Shown here in pieces: positions 8,405-16,240 of a DNA stretch of 64,000 nucleotides. Both the position numbers and the translations under genes were made by a program. The notes beneath the pieces were generated by a model that was not told where the DNA came from, made no database searches, and saw only the letters and a list, made by a program, of their open reading frames with translations. This stretch comes from Clostridia bacterium. Lineage in GTDB: Bacteria; Bacillota; Clostridia; Oscillospirales; CAG-382. The stretch's first letter is position 1, and the number at the start of each line of letters is the position of its first letter. The stretch lies in the NCBI GenBank assembly GCA_017429165.1, contig JAFRPL010000023.1:1-64000 (forward strand), in the 5' to 3' direction.

Positions 8405-9814
8405 TCAGTTCACGCCTCCAAAATCTATATGTTTGATAAACAGCTTCTTGAATCCTTCGTCGGCGGCGAGCGCGACGTATTCGCATTTGCGCGCCAGCTC
8501 TTCAAGCGAAGACCGGAACGCAGGATCGGTTATCGCCCGCGAAGCGCCCGCGAGCGCGGCGTTGCCTGCCGGGACGCAGATATGCTCATATTCCGGCGGT
8601 ATCACGCCAAGGACTGCCGCGGTGCGCGTAGAAAGCGCGCTGCCGAAACCGCCCGCAAGATAGATCTTTTGTATTTTGCCGCGCGCGCCGCTTTTTTCAA
8701 GCAGCGTTTCGATCCCCGCCCGCACCGCCGCTTTGGCGAGCTGCAGGGCGCGCATATCGCGCTGTGTGAAAAAGACGTTTTCGGCGAGATAATACGTCCC
8801 CGCCATACGGCCGGCGTTATCGGCGAAACCGGTTTGGATCAAGAACGCCGCGAGGTCGGCGATGCCGGTGCCGCAGAGTCCGCGCGGCTTGACGCCGCCC
8901 ATGACGGAATATTCGCATTCTCTGCCGTTTGCCGTCGCCTTATACACCGCGCCGTCGCAGGCGGGCATACCGCAGGATATCCCCACGCCTTCGAAACACG
9001 GGCCGGCGGAAGCCGAAGTGCAAAGGAAGCCGTCTTCGCCGTCAAAGCAGAGCAGTTCGGCGTTGGTGCCTATGTCGGCGACAATGCAGGGTTCGCCTTT
9101 TTTTATACAGCTCGCCGCGGCGCAGACCGCGTCCGCCCCGAAAAACGGAGCGGCGCAGGGCGCGTAGTACACGCCGTCTTTTTCGTACCCGAAGAGCGAC
9201 GGCGCCGAAAACGGCCAGGAGTTGAGCTGCGAGGTGTCTTCGCCGCAAAGGAGCGAAAGCATCACGGTGTTGCCGGTGACGACGCATTTTCCGCCGCATC
9301 TGAGCGCTTCCACCGCCGCGGTTATTTCGTCGCGAAGCGTCTGCGCGCCCCCGCGCGACGCGTATTCCAGGCGGCTCATGATATCGGCGCCGTGTGCGAA
9401 TTGCGGGTTTGCAGCGCCGCACGAATACAAAAGCTTTCCGTCGCCGAGCGAATAGACCGAGCACGCCAGAGTGGTGGTGCCGACGTCTATTGCGCAGCCG
9501 AGCTGATCATTTGCGCCCGAAGGCGCGATTTGCGGCGCATCATTTGCGGATAGCACTTGAATTTTGTCCGCCGTTGTGTTATAAATTATATAGGCGTCGC
9601 CGGTGAGCGTGGTGCAGCACGCGAGCGCGTACCCGTCCGCGGTGCGCGGAGTGTATTCGCCCCCGATCTTTACGCGGCATTTGCCGCATATCCCTTTTCC
9701 GCCGCAGGGCGCGTAAAGAGAAACGCCCGAATCGGCTATCGCCTGCGACGCGAGCACGGGATGAGAGTATTCGGTTACGTGTTCCGCGCCGTCGGCTATT
9801 ACGCGCACTTTCAA
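8405..9814 (-). CDS. ASKHA-domain protein with N-terminal [2Fe-2S] ferredoxin (RACo-like)
   Basis: About 469 residues. The N-terminal plant-type ferredoxin domain carries CGGKGICGKC and a further Cys pair (ACCTTL). The long C-terminal part is the DUF4445/ASKHA region (AIDVGTTTLACSVYSLG, VADIGTNAELLCFDG, YLAGGFGSALS) seen in reductive activators of corrinoid proteins. Such proteins use ATP and an iron-sulphur cluster to re-reduce Co(II) corrinoid. No corrinoid protein or methyltransferase lies in the window, so its partner is unknown. I chose TTG at 9814, because AAGGCGGTGAT stands just upstream and the protein then begins MKVRVIADG. Confidence 0.85.
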   Translation of the reverse strand: MKVRVIADGAEHVTEYSHPVLASQAIADSGVSLYAPCGGKGICGKCRVKIGGEYTPRTADGYALACCTTLTGDAYIIYNTTADKIQVLSANDAPQIAPSGANDQLGCAIDVGTTTLACSVYSLGDGKLLYSCGAANPQFAHGADIMSRLEYASRGGAQTLRDEITAAVEALRCGGKCVVTGNTVMLSLLCGEDTSQLNSWPFSAPSLFGYEKDGVYYAPCAAPFFGADAVCAAASCIKKGEPCIVADIGTNAELLCFDGEDGFLCTSASAGPCFEGVGISCGMPACDGAVYKATANGRECEYSVMGGVKPRGLCGTGIADLAAFLIQTGFADNAGRMAGTYYLAENVFFTQRDMRALQLAKAAVRAGIETLLEKSGARGKIQKIYLAGGFGSALSTRTAAVLGVIPPEYEHICVPAGNAALAGASRAITDPAFRSSLEELARKCEYVALAADEGFKKLFIKHIDFGGVN

Positions 9815-9834
9815 ATAAATCACCGCCTTGCTAT

Positions 9835-9864
9835 ATTTTACAACATAAATTTTGATTTTACAAT
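9835..9864. promoter_or_regulatory. Overlapping divergent promoters for thyA and the ASKHA gene
   Basis: Minus strand: TTGTAA (9858-9863), 17 bases, TAAAAT (9835-9840). Plus strand: TTTACA (9837-9842), 16 bases, TACAAT (9859-9864). The two face opposite ways and share their elements, so RNA polymerase can probably occupy only one at a time. The core is a direct repeat of ttttacaa(c/t)at. Confidence 0.6.
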
Positions 9865-9896
9865 ATAAAAATTCAATTTGACGGAGGAAAAACGAA

Positions 9897-10727
9897 ATGA
9901 GCAGCGCAGATACCGCTTTTATCAGCACTTGCCGCAACATCATAGACAACGGGACGTGGGTCAAAGACGAAAGAGTCCGCCCCAAATGGGAAGACGGCAC
10001 GCCCGCTTTTACCAAGAAAGTGTTCGGCGTGGTCAACCGCTACGACCTTTCAAAAGAGTTCCCGCTTCTGACCATTCGGCCCATTTCGCTCAAAGCCGCC
10101 GTCGACGAGATACTCTGGATCTGGCAGAAGAAATCCAACAACGTGCACGACTTAGGCAGCCATATCTGGGACGCGTGGGCGGACGAAAACGGCTCCATAG
10201 GCAAAGCGTACGGATATCAGATGGGCGTTAAGCACAAGTACAAGGAAGGCGAGTTCGATATGGTCGACCGCGTGCTTTACGACCTTAAAAACAACCCCTG
10301 TTCGCGCCGCATACTCACCAACATATACAACTTTGCCGATCTGCATGAGATGGCGCTTTACCCCTGCGCGTATTCCATGACTTTCAACGTCACAGACGGA
10401 AAGCTGTGCGCCATACTCAACCAGCGTTCGCAGGATATGCTCGCCGCAAACGCCTGGAACGTGGCGCAGTACGCCGCGCTGGTGTATATGTTCGCGCAGG
10501 TGTCGAACCTCGAGCCGGGCGAGTTCGTGCACGTCATAGCCGATTGCCATATCTACGACCGGCATATCCCCATTGTGGAAGAGCTCATCAAGCGCACGCC
10601 GTTCCCCGCGCCGAAGGTCACGCTTGACAAAAGCGTTACGGACTTTTACGATTTTACGCCCGAAAGCTTTAAGGTGGAAAACTACGAGCACGGCGAAAAG
10701 ATAGCGCGGTTCCCCGTGGCGGTCTGA
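9897..10727 (+). CDS. thyA: Thymidylate synthase
   Basis: 276 residues. It methylates dUMP to dTMP with methylenetetrahydrofolate, producing dihydrofolate. The catalytic Cys is C157 in ALYPCAYSM. The phosphate-binding arginines include SRRILTNIYN, and LNQRSQDMLAANAWNVAQYA is the dUMP/folate site. The residue after the catalytic Cys is Ala, where the E. coli enzyme has His (PCHAFFQF). I recall this variant from clostridial enzymes. The start has GGAGG 9 bases upstream. The next gene supplies dihydrofolate reductase, the matching recycling step, 18 bases downstream. Confidence 0.95.
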   Translation: MSSADTAFISTCRNIIDNGTWVKDERVRPKWEDGTPAFTKKVFGVVNRYDLSKEFPLLTIRPISLKAAVDEILWIWQKKSNNVHDLGSHIWDAWADENGSIGKAYGYQMGVKHKYKEGEFDMVDRVLYDLKNNPCSRRILTNIYNFADLHEMALYPCAYSMTFNVTDGKLCAILNQRSQDMLAANAWNVAQYAALVYMFAQVSNLEPGEFVHVIADCHIYDRHIPIVEELIKRTPFPAPKVTLDKSVTDFYDFTPESFKVENYEHGEKIARFPVAV

Positions 10728-10745
10728 CGAAAGGAAAACAAAAGT

Positions 10746-12524
10746 ATGAAATTCATTGTGGCAGTAGACAAAGAATGGGGCATAGGCAACAAGGGCGACC
10801 TTTTGGCGCGCGTGCGCGCCGATCTCGCCAATTTCCGCCGCGTCACCGCCGGAAAAGTGGTGGTGTACGGCTCCAACACGCTCGCCACGTTCCCGGGCGG
10901 GAAAGTGCTGCCAAAGCGGACGAACATAGTGCTCAACTGGGATATGGATTATCATCCCGAGGGCGCGACGGTGGCTCATTCGCTGGACGAGCTGTTCGAA
11001 ATACTTAAACAGTACGACACCGACGACGTGTTCGTCATAGGCGGCGCAAGCATGTACCGCCAGCTCATACCCTACTGCGATACTGGCTATATCACGTTCT
11101 TTGAAAAGTCTTACGAAAAAGACGTGTATATCCCCGATCTCGACAAAGATCCCGAATGGATCCGCGTGAGCCGGAGCGAAACGTACGTGAGCGACGAGAC
11201 CACCGACACCGAAGGCGGTCTGGAATTTTACTTTACCGAATACCGCCGCGTAAAGCGCGATGCGGACGGCGTGACCGCGCTGGAATGCGGGGCGCCGATG
11301 ACGGACGAAGCGATAAGCAAAGCGCTCGACCGGCTTATAGAGGCGAAAAAACCGCACAAAACGCTCATCCTTCCGCCCGACCACACGCGGCTGTATTCCG
11401 GCGGCGGAAAAATAACCGATATGCTGTGGCACAAGCTCAAGGATTCCTGCGAAGTCGATATAATGCCCGCGCTCGGCACGCACGCGCCGATGACGAGGGA
11501 CGAATGGGAGGAATTCTTCGGCGACATACCGTTTGAAAAGATGATCGTCCACAACTGGCGCACCGGCGTCGAGCGCGTGGGCGAAGTCCCGGCGGAATTC
11601 GTAAAAGAAGTTTCGGAAGGGATAATGAACGAGCCCGTTCCGGTGGAAATAAACCGCCGTCTGCTCGATAAGTCGTACGACCTTATCGTTTCGGTGGGGC
11701 AGGTGGTCCCGCACGAAGTGGTGGGGATGGCGAACTATTCCAAAAACATATTCGTCGGCTGCGGCGGCAGCGGCATGATAAACGCCTCGCATTCGCTGGG
11801 CGCCTTCTACGGCATGGAGCGCATAATGGGGCGCGACCATTCGCCGGTGCGCAAGGTCTTCGATTACGCCGAGGAACATTTCATAGCAGATCTGCCCGTG
11901 GTTTACGTGCTCACGGTCTGCGCCGGAGGCGGAAAGACCGATATCCGCGGGCTGTATATAGGCCGCGACAGGTCGCTTTTCGAGCGCGCCGTGGCGCAAA
12001 GCCAAAGAATAAATCTTGATCATCTTAAAAAGCCGATAAAGAAAGCCGTCGTAATGCTCGACGCAAACGAATTCCGTTCGACCTGGCTGGGCAACAAAGC
12101 GATCTACCGCCTGCGTATGGCTATGGCGGAAGGCGGCGAGCTCGTCATAATCGCCCCGGGCGTGAACAAGTTCGGCGAAGACGCCGAAAACGACCGCCTT
12201 ATACGCAAATACGGCTACTGCGGGCGCGAAAAGGTGCTTGATCTGGTGAAAAGCGAGCCGGAGCTGCGCGCGAATCTTTCGGCGGCGGCGCACCTGATAC
12301 ACGGTTCCGCCGACGGGAAGTTCCGCGTGACCTACTGCGCCGGAGGGCTTACCGAACAGGAGATCGAAAACGCCGGGTTCGGCTATATGCCGCCCCGGGA
12401 AGCGATGGAAAAGTACCGTGTCGGCGAACTGAAAGACGGCTGGAACGACGTGGACGGCGAAGAGGTGTTCTACGTTTCGAACCCCGCTTTGGGGCTTTGG
12501 GTATTTGACGGAGAAGAAAAATGA
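10746..12524 (+). CDS. folA-larA: Dihydrofolate reductase fused to LarA-like nickel-pincer enzyme
   Basis: A single 592-residue reading frame. Residues 1-168 are a complete dihydrofolate reductase (FIVAVDKEWGIGNKGDLL, D26 in ADLANFRRVT, VFVIGGASMYRQLIPY, EFYFTEYRR), which reduces the dihydrofolate made by ThyA. Residues about 175-592 are a LarA-family (DUF2088) domain. D212, H213 and R215 in PDHTR, H246 in LGTHAP, H323 in VVPHEVVG, K333 in NYSKNIFVG and H349 in NASHS match in order the nickel-pincer residues of LarA. K333 to H349 has the same spacing as K184 to H200. No stop or internal ribosome site separates the parts. The racemase substrate is unknown. Confidence 0.88.
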   Translation: MKFIVAVDKEWGIGNKGDLLARVRADLANFRRVTAGKVVVYGSNTLATFPGGKVLPKRTNIVLNWDMDYHPEGATVAHSLDELFEILKQYDTDDVFVIGGASMYRQLIPYCDTGYITFFEKSYEKDVYIPDLDKDPEWIRVSRSETYVSDETTDTEGGLEFYFTEYRRVKRDADGVTALECGAPMTDEAISKALDRLIEAKKPHKTLILPPDHTRLYSGGGKITDMLWHKLKDSCEVDIMPALGTHAPMTRDEWEEFFGDIPFEKMIVHNWRTGVERVGEVPAEFVKEVSEGIMNEPVPVEINRRLLDKSYDLIVSVGQVVPHEVVGMANYSKNIFVGCGGSGMINASHSLGAFYGMERIMGRDHSPVRKVFDYAEEHFIADLPVVYVLTVCAGGGKTDIRGLYIGRDRSLFERAVAQSQRINLDHLKKPIKKAVVMLDANEFRSTWLGNKAIYRLRMAMAEGGELVIIAPGVNKFGEDAENDRLIRKYGYCGREKVLDLVKSEPELRANLSAAAHLIHGSADGKFRVTYCAGGLTEQEIENAGFGYMPPREAMEKYRVGELKDGWNDVDGEEVFYVSNPALGLWVFDGEEK

Positions 12525-13381
12525 AGACGATAGATCTGCACACGCACACCGTTTGCTCGGACGGTTCGATGACCGCGCGCGAGCTGGTGCGGCACGCAAA
12601 GGAATGCGGACTTTCCGCCGTGGCGGTGACCGACCACGACAGCGTGGACGGCGTAGCCGACGCGCTTGACGAAGGAAAGCGCATAGGAATAGAAGTCATT
12701 CCCGCCATAGAGCTTTCGGCGCAGTCCGACACCGAAACGCATATTTTGGGCTATTTTATAGACATAAACAACGCCGCTCTGCGCGAAAAGCTGCAGTACG
12801 CCAAGACCGTGAGAAACGAACGCCAGAACGAGATATGCGAAAAGCTCAACGCCCTGGGGTTCGCGCTGACGATGGACGAGGTCCGCGAGCTCGCCGGGAG
12901 CGACATACTCTGCCGCGCGCATTTTGCGCGGCTTATGGTAAAGAAGGGCTACGTGGATTCGGTAAAGCAGGCGTTCGACGAATATCTCGCCAACGGGCGG
13001 CCGGCTTTTTCGGGCCGCGAGGCGCTGACCGATACCGAGGCGGTGGCTCTTATAAACGGCGCGGGCGGAATGGCGTTCTGCGCGCACCTGCATCTGACCC
13101 GCAAGCCGCCGGAGGAACTGGAAAAATTCCTTGTTCGGCTCAAAGCCGAAGGCCTTGCCGGCGTGGAGGGTTATTACACCGAATACACGCCGCAGATGCA
13201 GAAGGAATATCAAACTCTCGCCAAAAAGCTTGGGCTTTGCATAAGCGGCGGCACCGATTTCCACGGCGCGTTCAAGCCGCACATCAACATCGGAAAAGGG
13301 CTGGGAGATATGTCTGTACCCTATTCCGTACTTAAGAACATGAAAAAAGCGTACGCAAAAACGAAAGGCGGCACGGTATGA
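12521..13381 (+). CDS. PHP-domain phosphoesterase (RNase AM / TrpH-like)
   Basis: 286 residues. The PHP metal-binding motifs are present: DLHTHTVCSDGS at the start, VTDHDSVDG, the glutamate in PAIELSAQ, CAHLHL, and SGGTDFHGAF near the C-terminus. Relatives hydrolyse 3',5'-nucleotide bisphosphates or trim RNA 5' ends. It overlaps the DHFR-LarA gene by 4 bases and gnd by 4 bases, so it is translationally coupled on both sides. Cytosolic, with no signal peptide. Confidence 0.88.
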   Translation: MKTIDLHTHTVCSDGSMTARELVRHAKECGLSAVAVTDHDSVDGVADALDEGKRIGIEVIPAIELSAQSDTETHILGYFIDINNAALREKLQYAKTVRNERQNEICEKLNALGFALTMDEVRELAGSDILCRAHFARLMVKKGYVDSVKQAFDEYLANGRPAFSGREALTDTEAVALINGAGGMAFCAHLHLTRKPPEELEKFLVRLKAEGLAGVEGYYTEYTPQMQKEYQTLAKKLGLCISGGTDFHGAFKPHINIGKGLGDMSVPYSVLKNMKKAYAKTKGGTV

Positions 13382-14835
13382 AAAAAAGCGACATAGGTCT
13401 TATAGGACTCGCCGTGATGGGCGAAAACTTAGTTATGAACATGGAAAGCCGCGGGTTTACCGTTTCGGTATATAACCGCACTTCCCAAAAGGTGACCGAT
13501 TTTATCAACGGCAGAGCCAAAGGCAGGAACATCCGCGGCGCGTATTCGCTCGCCGAGCTCGTTTCCACGCTCAGGAAACCTCGCCGCGTCATGCTTATGA
13601 TAAAAGCCGGCAGGCCGGTGGACGATATGATAGAGCAGCTTATCCCGCTGCTTGAAAAAGGCGATATCATAATCGACGGCGGCAATTCGCATTTTCCCGA
13701 CACGTCGCGCCGCACCGCGTATGTGGAATCCAAAGGTCTGCTTTACATAGGCACCGGCGTTTCGGGCGGCGAGGAAGGCGCGCTCAAGGGGCCTTCGATG
13801 ATGCCGGGCGGTTCGAAAAAGGCGTGGAAACACGTAAAGCCGCTGTTCACTTCCATCTGCGCGCATGTCGAAGACGGCTCGCCCTGCTGCGACTGGGTAG
13901 GCGAAGGCGGCGCCGGACATTTTGTAAAAATGGTCCACAACGGCATAGAATACGGCGATATGCAGATAATCTGCGAATCGTATATGCTTATGAAAGATCT
14001 GCTCGGTATGACGTGCGACGAGATGCACGAAGTCTTTGCCGAATGGAACAAAGGCGAACTGAAGAGCTATCTTATAGAAATAACCGCCGATATCCTTGCG
14101 TACAAGGACAAGGACGGCGGACCGCTGGTGGAGCGCATACTCGACGCCGCCGGCCAGAAAGGCACCGGCAAATGGACCGCCGCTGCGGCGCTCGACGCGG
14201 GCGTTCCGCTGACGCTGATCGGAGAAGCGGTCTTCGCCCGCTGCCTTTCGGCGATGAAAGAAGAACGCGTGCGCGCTTCGGAGATATTCGGCGGAACGAA
14301 AAAGCCGCGCTTTACCAAAAAACAGCGCGAAGAATTCCTGGAAAACATACGCTGCGCGCTGCTCGCTTCCAAAATAGTCAGCTACGCGCAGGGCTACACG
14401 CTCATGCGCGCCGCCGCCAAGGAATACGGCTGGGATCTGAACTACGGCGGGATCGCGCTCATGTGGCGCGGCGGATGCATAATCCGTTCGGTCTTCTTGG
14501 GCAAAATAAAAGAGGCGTACGACAAGACGCCCGATCTTCCCAATCTGCTGCTTGACGAGTACTTTACGCAAAAGATGCGCGGCCTTCAGGAGGGTTGGCG
14601 CAAAACGGTCGCCGCCGCCGCGGAATGCGGCCTGCCCGTGCCCGCTTTTTCGGCGGCGCTCGCCTGGTTCGACGGCTGGAGATGCGGCCGCCTTCCCCAA
14701 AACCTGCTGCAGGCGCAGCGCGATTATTTCGGCGCGCACACCTACGAACGCACAGATTCGCCGCGCGGCGAATTCTTCCACACCAACTGGACCGGCGAAG
14801 GCGGAAACACCGTGTCGGGCGAATACAACGCATAA
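13378..14835 (+). CDS. gnd: 6-phosphogluconate dehydrogenase, decarboxylating
   Basis: 485 residues, the full length for the long-form enzyme that oxidises 6-phosphogluconate to ribulose 5-phosphate and CO2. The Rossmann motif is GLAVMGENLVMNMESRG with VYNRTSQK after it. The substrate loop is GTGVSGGEEGALKGPSMMPG, catalytic lysine and asparagine lie in VKMVHNGIEYGDMQ, and the C-terminal tail is QAQRDYFGAHTYER. The adjacent PfkB kinase and the distant rpe fit a pentose phosphate role. Confidence 0.96.
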   Translation: MKKSDIGLIGLAVMGENLVMNMESRGFTVSVYNRTSQKVTDFINGRAKGRNIRGAYSLAELVSTLRKPRRVMLMIKAGRPVDDMIEQLIPLLEKGDIIIDGGNSHFPDTSRRTAYVESKGLLYIGTGVSGGEEGALKGPSMMPGGSKKAWKHVKPLFTSICAHVEDGSPCCDWVGEGGAGHFVKMVHNGIEYGDMQIICESYMLMKDLLGMTCDEMHEVFAEWNKGELKSYLIEITADILAYKDKDGGPLVERILDAAGQKGTGKWTAAAALDAGVPLTLIGEAVFARCLSAMKEERVRASEIFGGTKKPRFTKKQREEFLENIRCALLASKIVSYAQGYTLMRAAAKEYGWDLNYGGIALMWRGGCIIRSVFLGKIKEAYDKTPDLPNLLLDEYFTQKMRGLQEGWRKTVAAAAECGLPVPAFSAALAWFDGWRCGRLPQNLLQAQRDYFGAHTYERTDSPRGEFFHTNWTGEGGNTVSGEYNA

Positions 14836-14850
14836 ACGGAGGACAAAGTT

Positions 14851-15924
14851 ATGGAACTTAAGCAAAACGCAAAATGGTCGCTTGTCGTCCCCACCAGCAT
14901 GGGCGTGCGCATAACTCCGCAAAACCGTCAGCCGGTGCAGGCGAGCGACACGTTCTTTATGCAGGCGACTTCCGCCGAAACAAACGTGGCGAGCGTGGCG
15001 TCGTATCTGGGCGAGAACGTGAAAGTGCTCACGGCGTTCGTAAAGGATTCGCCCGTAGCCGCATTCATCAAACAAAACCTGCGCTCGCGCGGGATGACCT
15101 ATGAAGCCAAAGAAACGGAACAGGGCGGCCCGTGGGGGTACAGACATCAGTTCAACATAGCCGACAGCGGCTGCGGCGCGCGCGGTCCGCGCGTTCACAA
15201 CGACCGCGCAGGCGAAGTGGGCAGGATCCTTTGCGCCGCCGATTTCGACACCGACCGTATTTTCGGCGTGGAAGGCGTTAAGATTTTGCATCTTTCCGGG
15301 CTTATAGCCGCGCTTTCGCCGCAGACGGGCGAGCTTTGCGTACATCTTGCGAAAGCGGCGAAAAAGTACGGCACGCTGGTTTCGTTCGACCTGAACTACC
15401 GCGAATCGTTCTGGCAGGGCAGGCGCGCGGAGCTTGAAAAAGCGTTCCGCACAATAGCCGAAAACGCCGATATACTCGTGGGCAACGAGGAGGATTTTCA
15501 GCTTTGCTTCGGCATAAACGGCCCCGAGGCGGGCGGCAGAGATATAGAAGCCAAAATGGATTCGTTCCGCGCGCTCATAGACGAAGCTCAGCGCGAATTC
15601 CCGAACGCTTCGGTTTTCGCCACGACGCTGCGCGAGGTGATATCCGCCGAAAAGCACCTTTGGGGCGCCATACTCAAAGCGGACGGAAAGTGGTTTTCCG
15701 CGCCCGCGCGGCAGATAGACGTGCTCGACCGCATAGGCGGCGGCGACGGGTTCGTGGGCGGCCTGCTTTACGGCGTTATGAAGGGCTGGGATATGGAAAA
15801 ATGCCTGCAGTTCGGCTGGTCGTGCGGCGCGCTGGCGGTGACGATGCTCACCGACTACGCACAGCCCGCCGACGAAGATCAGGTGTGGAGTATCTGGAAA
15901 GGCAACGCAAGAGTAAAGAGATAG
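14851..15924 (+). CDS. PfkB-family sugar kinase (2-keto-3-deoxygluconate kinase-like)
   Basis: 357 residues. The ribokinase-fold signature is seen in VSFDLNYRESFWQ, ILVGNEEDFQLCFG and the catalytic DRIGGGDGFVGGLLYG, where the last Asp is the general base. The length and the LNYR motif resemble KDG kinases. Its position after gnd makes a gluconate-type or related sugar acid likely, but this is inference. A GGAGG site is 9 bases before the ATG. The last about 70 bases are duplicated at 16080-16150. Confidence 0.87.
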   Translation: MELKQNAKWSLVVPTSMGVRITPQNRQPVQASDTFFMQATSAETNVASVASYLGENVKVLTAFVKDSPVAAFIKQNLRSRGMTYEAKETEQGGPWGYRHQFNIADSGCGARGPRVHNDRAGEVGRILCAADFDTDRIFGVEGVKILHLSGLIAALSPQTGELCVHLAKAAKKYGTLVSFDLNYRESFWQGRRAELEKAFRTIAENADILVGNEEDFQLCFGINGPEAGGRDIEAKMDSFRALIDEAQREFPNASVFATTLREVISAEKHLWGAILKADGKWFSAPARQIDVLDRIGGGDGFVGGLLYGVMKGWDMEKCLQFGWSCGALAVTMLTDYAQPADEDQVWSIWKGNARVKR

Positions 15925-15927
15925 AAC
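15857..15927 (+). repeat. 3' end of the PfkB gene, parent copy of a duplication
   Basis: This 71-base segment, covering the last codons and stop of the kinase, reappears 223 bases downstream at 16080-16150. By my count 59 of 71 positions match, with the block gcccgccgacgaag and the tract aagagtaaagagata conserved. Confidence 0.85.
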
Positions 15928-15941
15928 GCTCGAATTCCGGA

Positions 15942-15970
15942 TTGACAACTGCGACAAAATATGGTAGGAT
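15942..15970 (+). promoter_or_regulatory. Strong promoter upstream of a probable small RNA
   Basis: TTGACA (15942-15947), 17 bases, TAGGAT (15965-15970), only 18 bases after the PfkB stop. It drives a short stretch with no convincing reading frame that ends in an intrinsic terminator near 16068. Confidence 0.7.
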
Positions 15971-15976
15971 ATTATT

Positions 15977-16068
15977 GAAAGAAATAACAACGCCCGTTTC
16001 AGCGACGTTCACGTGTATCATCTGCGCATAACCATACGACCTTTCGGTTGCGGTCATGCGCTTTTTTT
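15977..16068 (+). ncRNA. Candidate small RNA of about 90 nt
   Basis: The transcript predicted from the 15942 promoter runs from about 15977 to a terminator hairpin. The outer arms are gcgcat (16024-16029) and atgcgc (16056-16061), the inner arms are cgacc and ggttg, and seven Ts follow. I do not recognise it as a named riboswitch, 6S, SRP or tmRNA. No plus-strand reading frame with a ribosome site is visible, so a noncoding RNA is the simplest reading. A minor possibility is an attenuated leader for the downstream lipoprotein gene. Confidence 0.5.
16022..16068 (+). terminator. Intrinsic terminator of the candidate small RNA
   Basis: Nested hairpin gcgcat...atgcgc with inner stem cgacc/ggttg and loop tttc, followed by ctttttttcc. 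Confidence 0.75.
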
Positions 16069-16079
16069 CCGTTCAAGCC

Positions 16080-16150
16080 ACGCGCGGCCCGCCGACGAAG
16101 ACCGGGTCCGGTCGATCCGGAAAGGCAACGTAAGAGTAAAGAGATAAAAC
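16080..16150 (+). repeat. Degenerate second copy of the PfkB 3' end
   Basis: The copy matches 15857-15927 at an offset of exactly 223 bases without gaps. It has no start codon context and is a remnant, not a gene. Substitutions concentrate in the middle of the block. Confidence 0.85.
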
Positions 16151-16196
16151 AAGGTCGAGAACAAAAGAAGAATAATTGCGGATCCAAGAACGCTTG

Positions 16197-16214
16197 TTAC
16201 AATATATATTGTAA
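16197..16214. promoter_or_regulatory. Perfect 18-bp palindrome, operator-like
   Basis: ttacaatat followed by its reverse complement atattgtaa forms a perfect palindrome in intergenic DNA 267 bases before the lipoprotein start. Its AT-rich symmetry resembles operators for NrdR- or PerR-type repressors, but it matches no consensus well enough to name. Confidence 0.4.
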
Positions 16215-16240
16215 ATGATATGCAGGCAATGCAGAAAAAG

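Noticed and set aside
8405..10036. Longer ASKHA protein starting inside thyA
   Set aside because: The first 74 codons overlap the divergent thyA gene and promoter and do not resemble the family. TTG 9814 has a strong ribosome site.
13429..15990. Very long minus-strand reading frame (853 codons) over gnd and the PfkB kinase
   Set aside because: It lies antisense to two well-supported enzymes. Its translation has no family motif and follows from GC-rich codon bias. The same holds for 10152-12599 on the minus strand and 911-2014 on the plus strand.
15848..16187. Small minus-strand proteins of 60 to 70 residues in the kinase-lipoprotein gap
   Set aside because: No ribosome sites, no motifs, and they overlap the duplicated kinase end and the predicted terminator.
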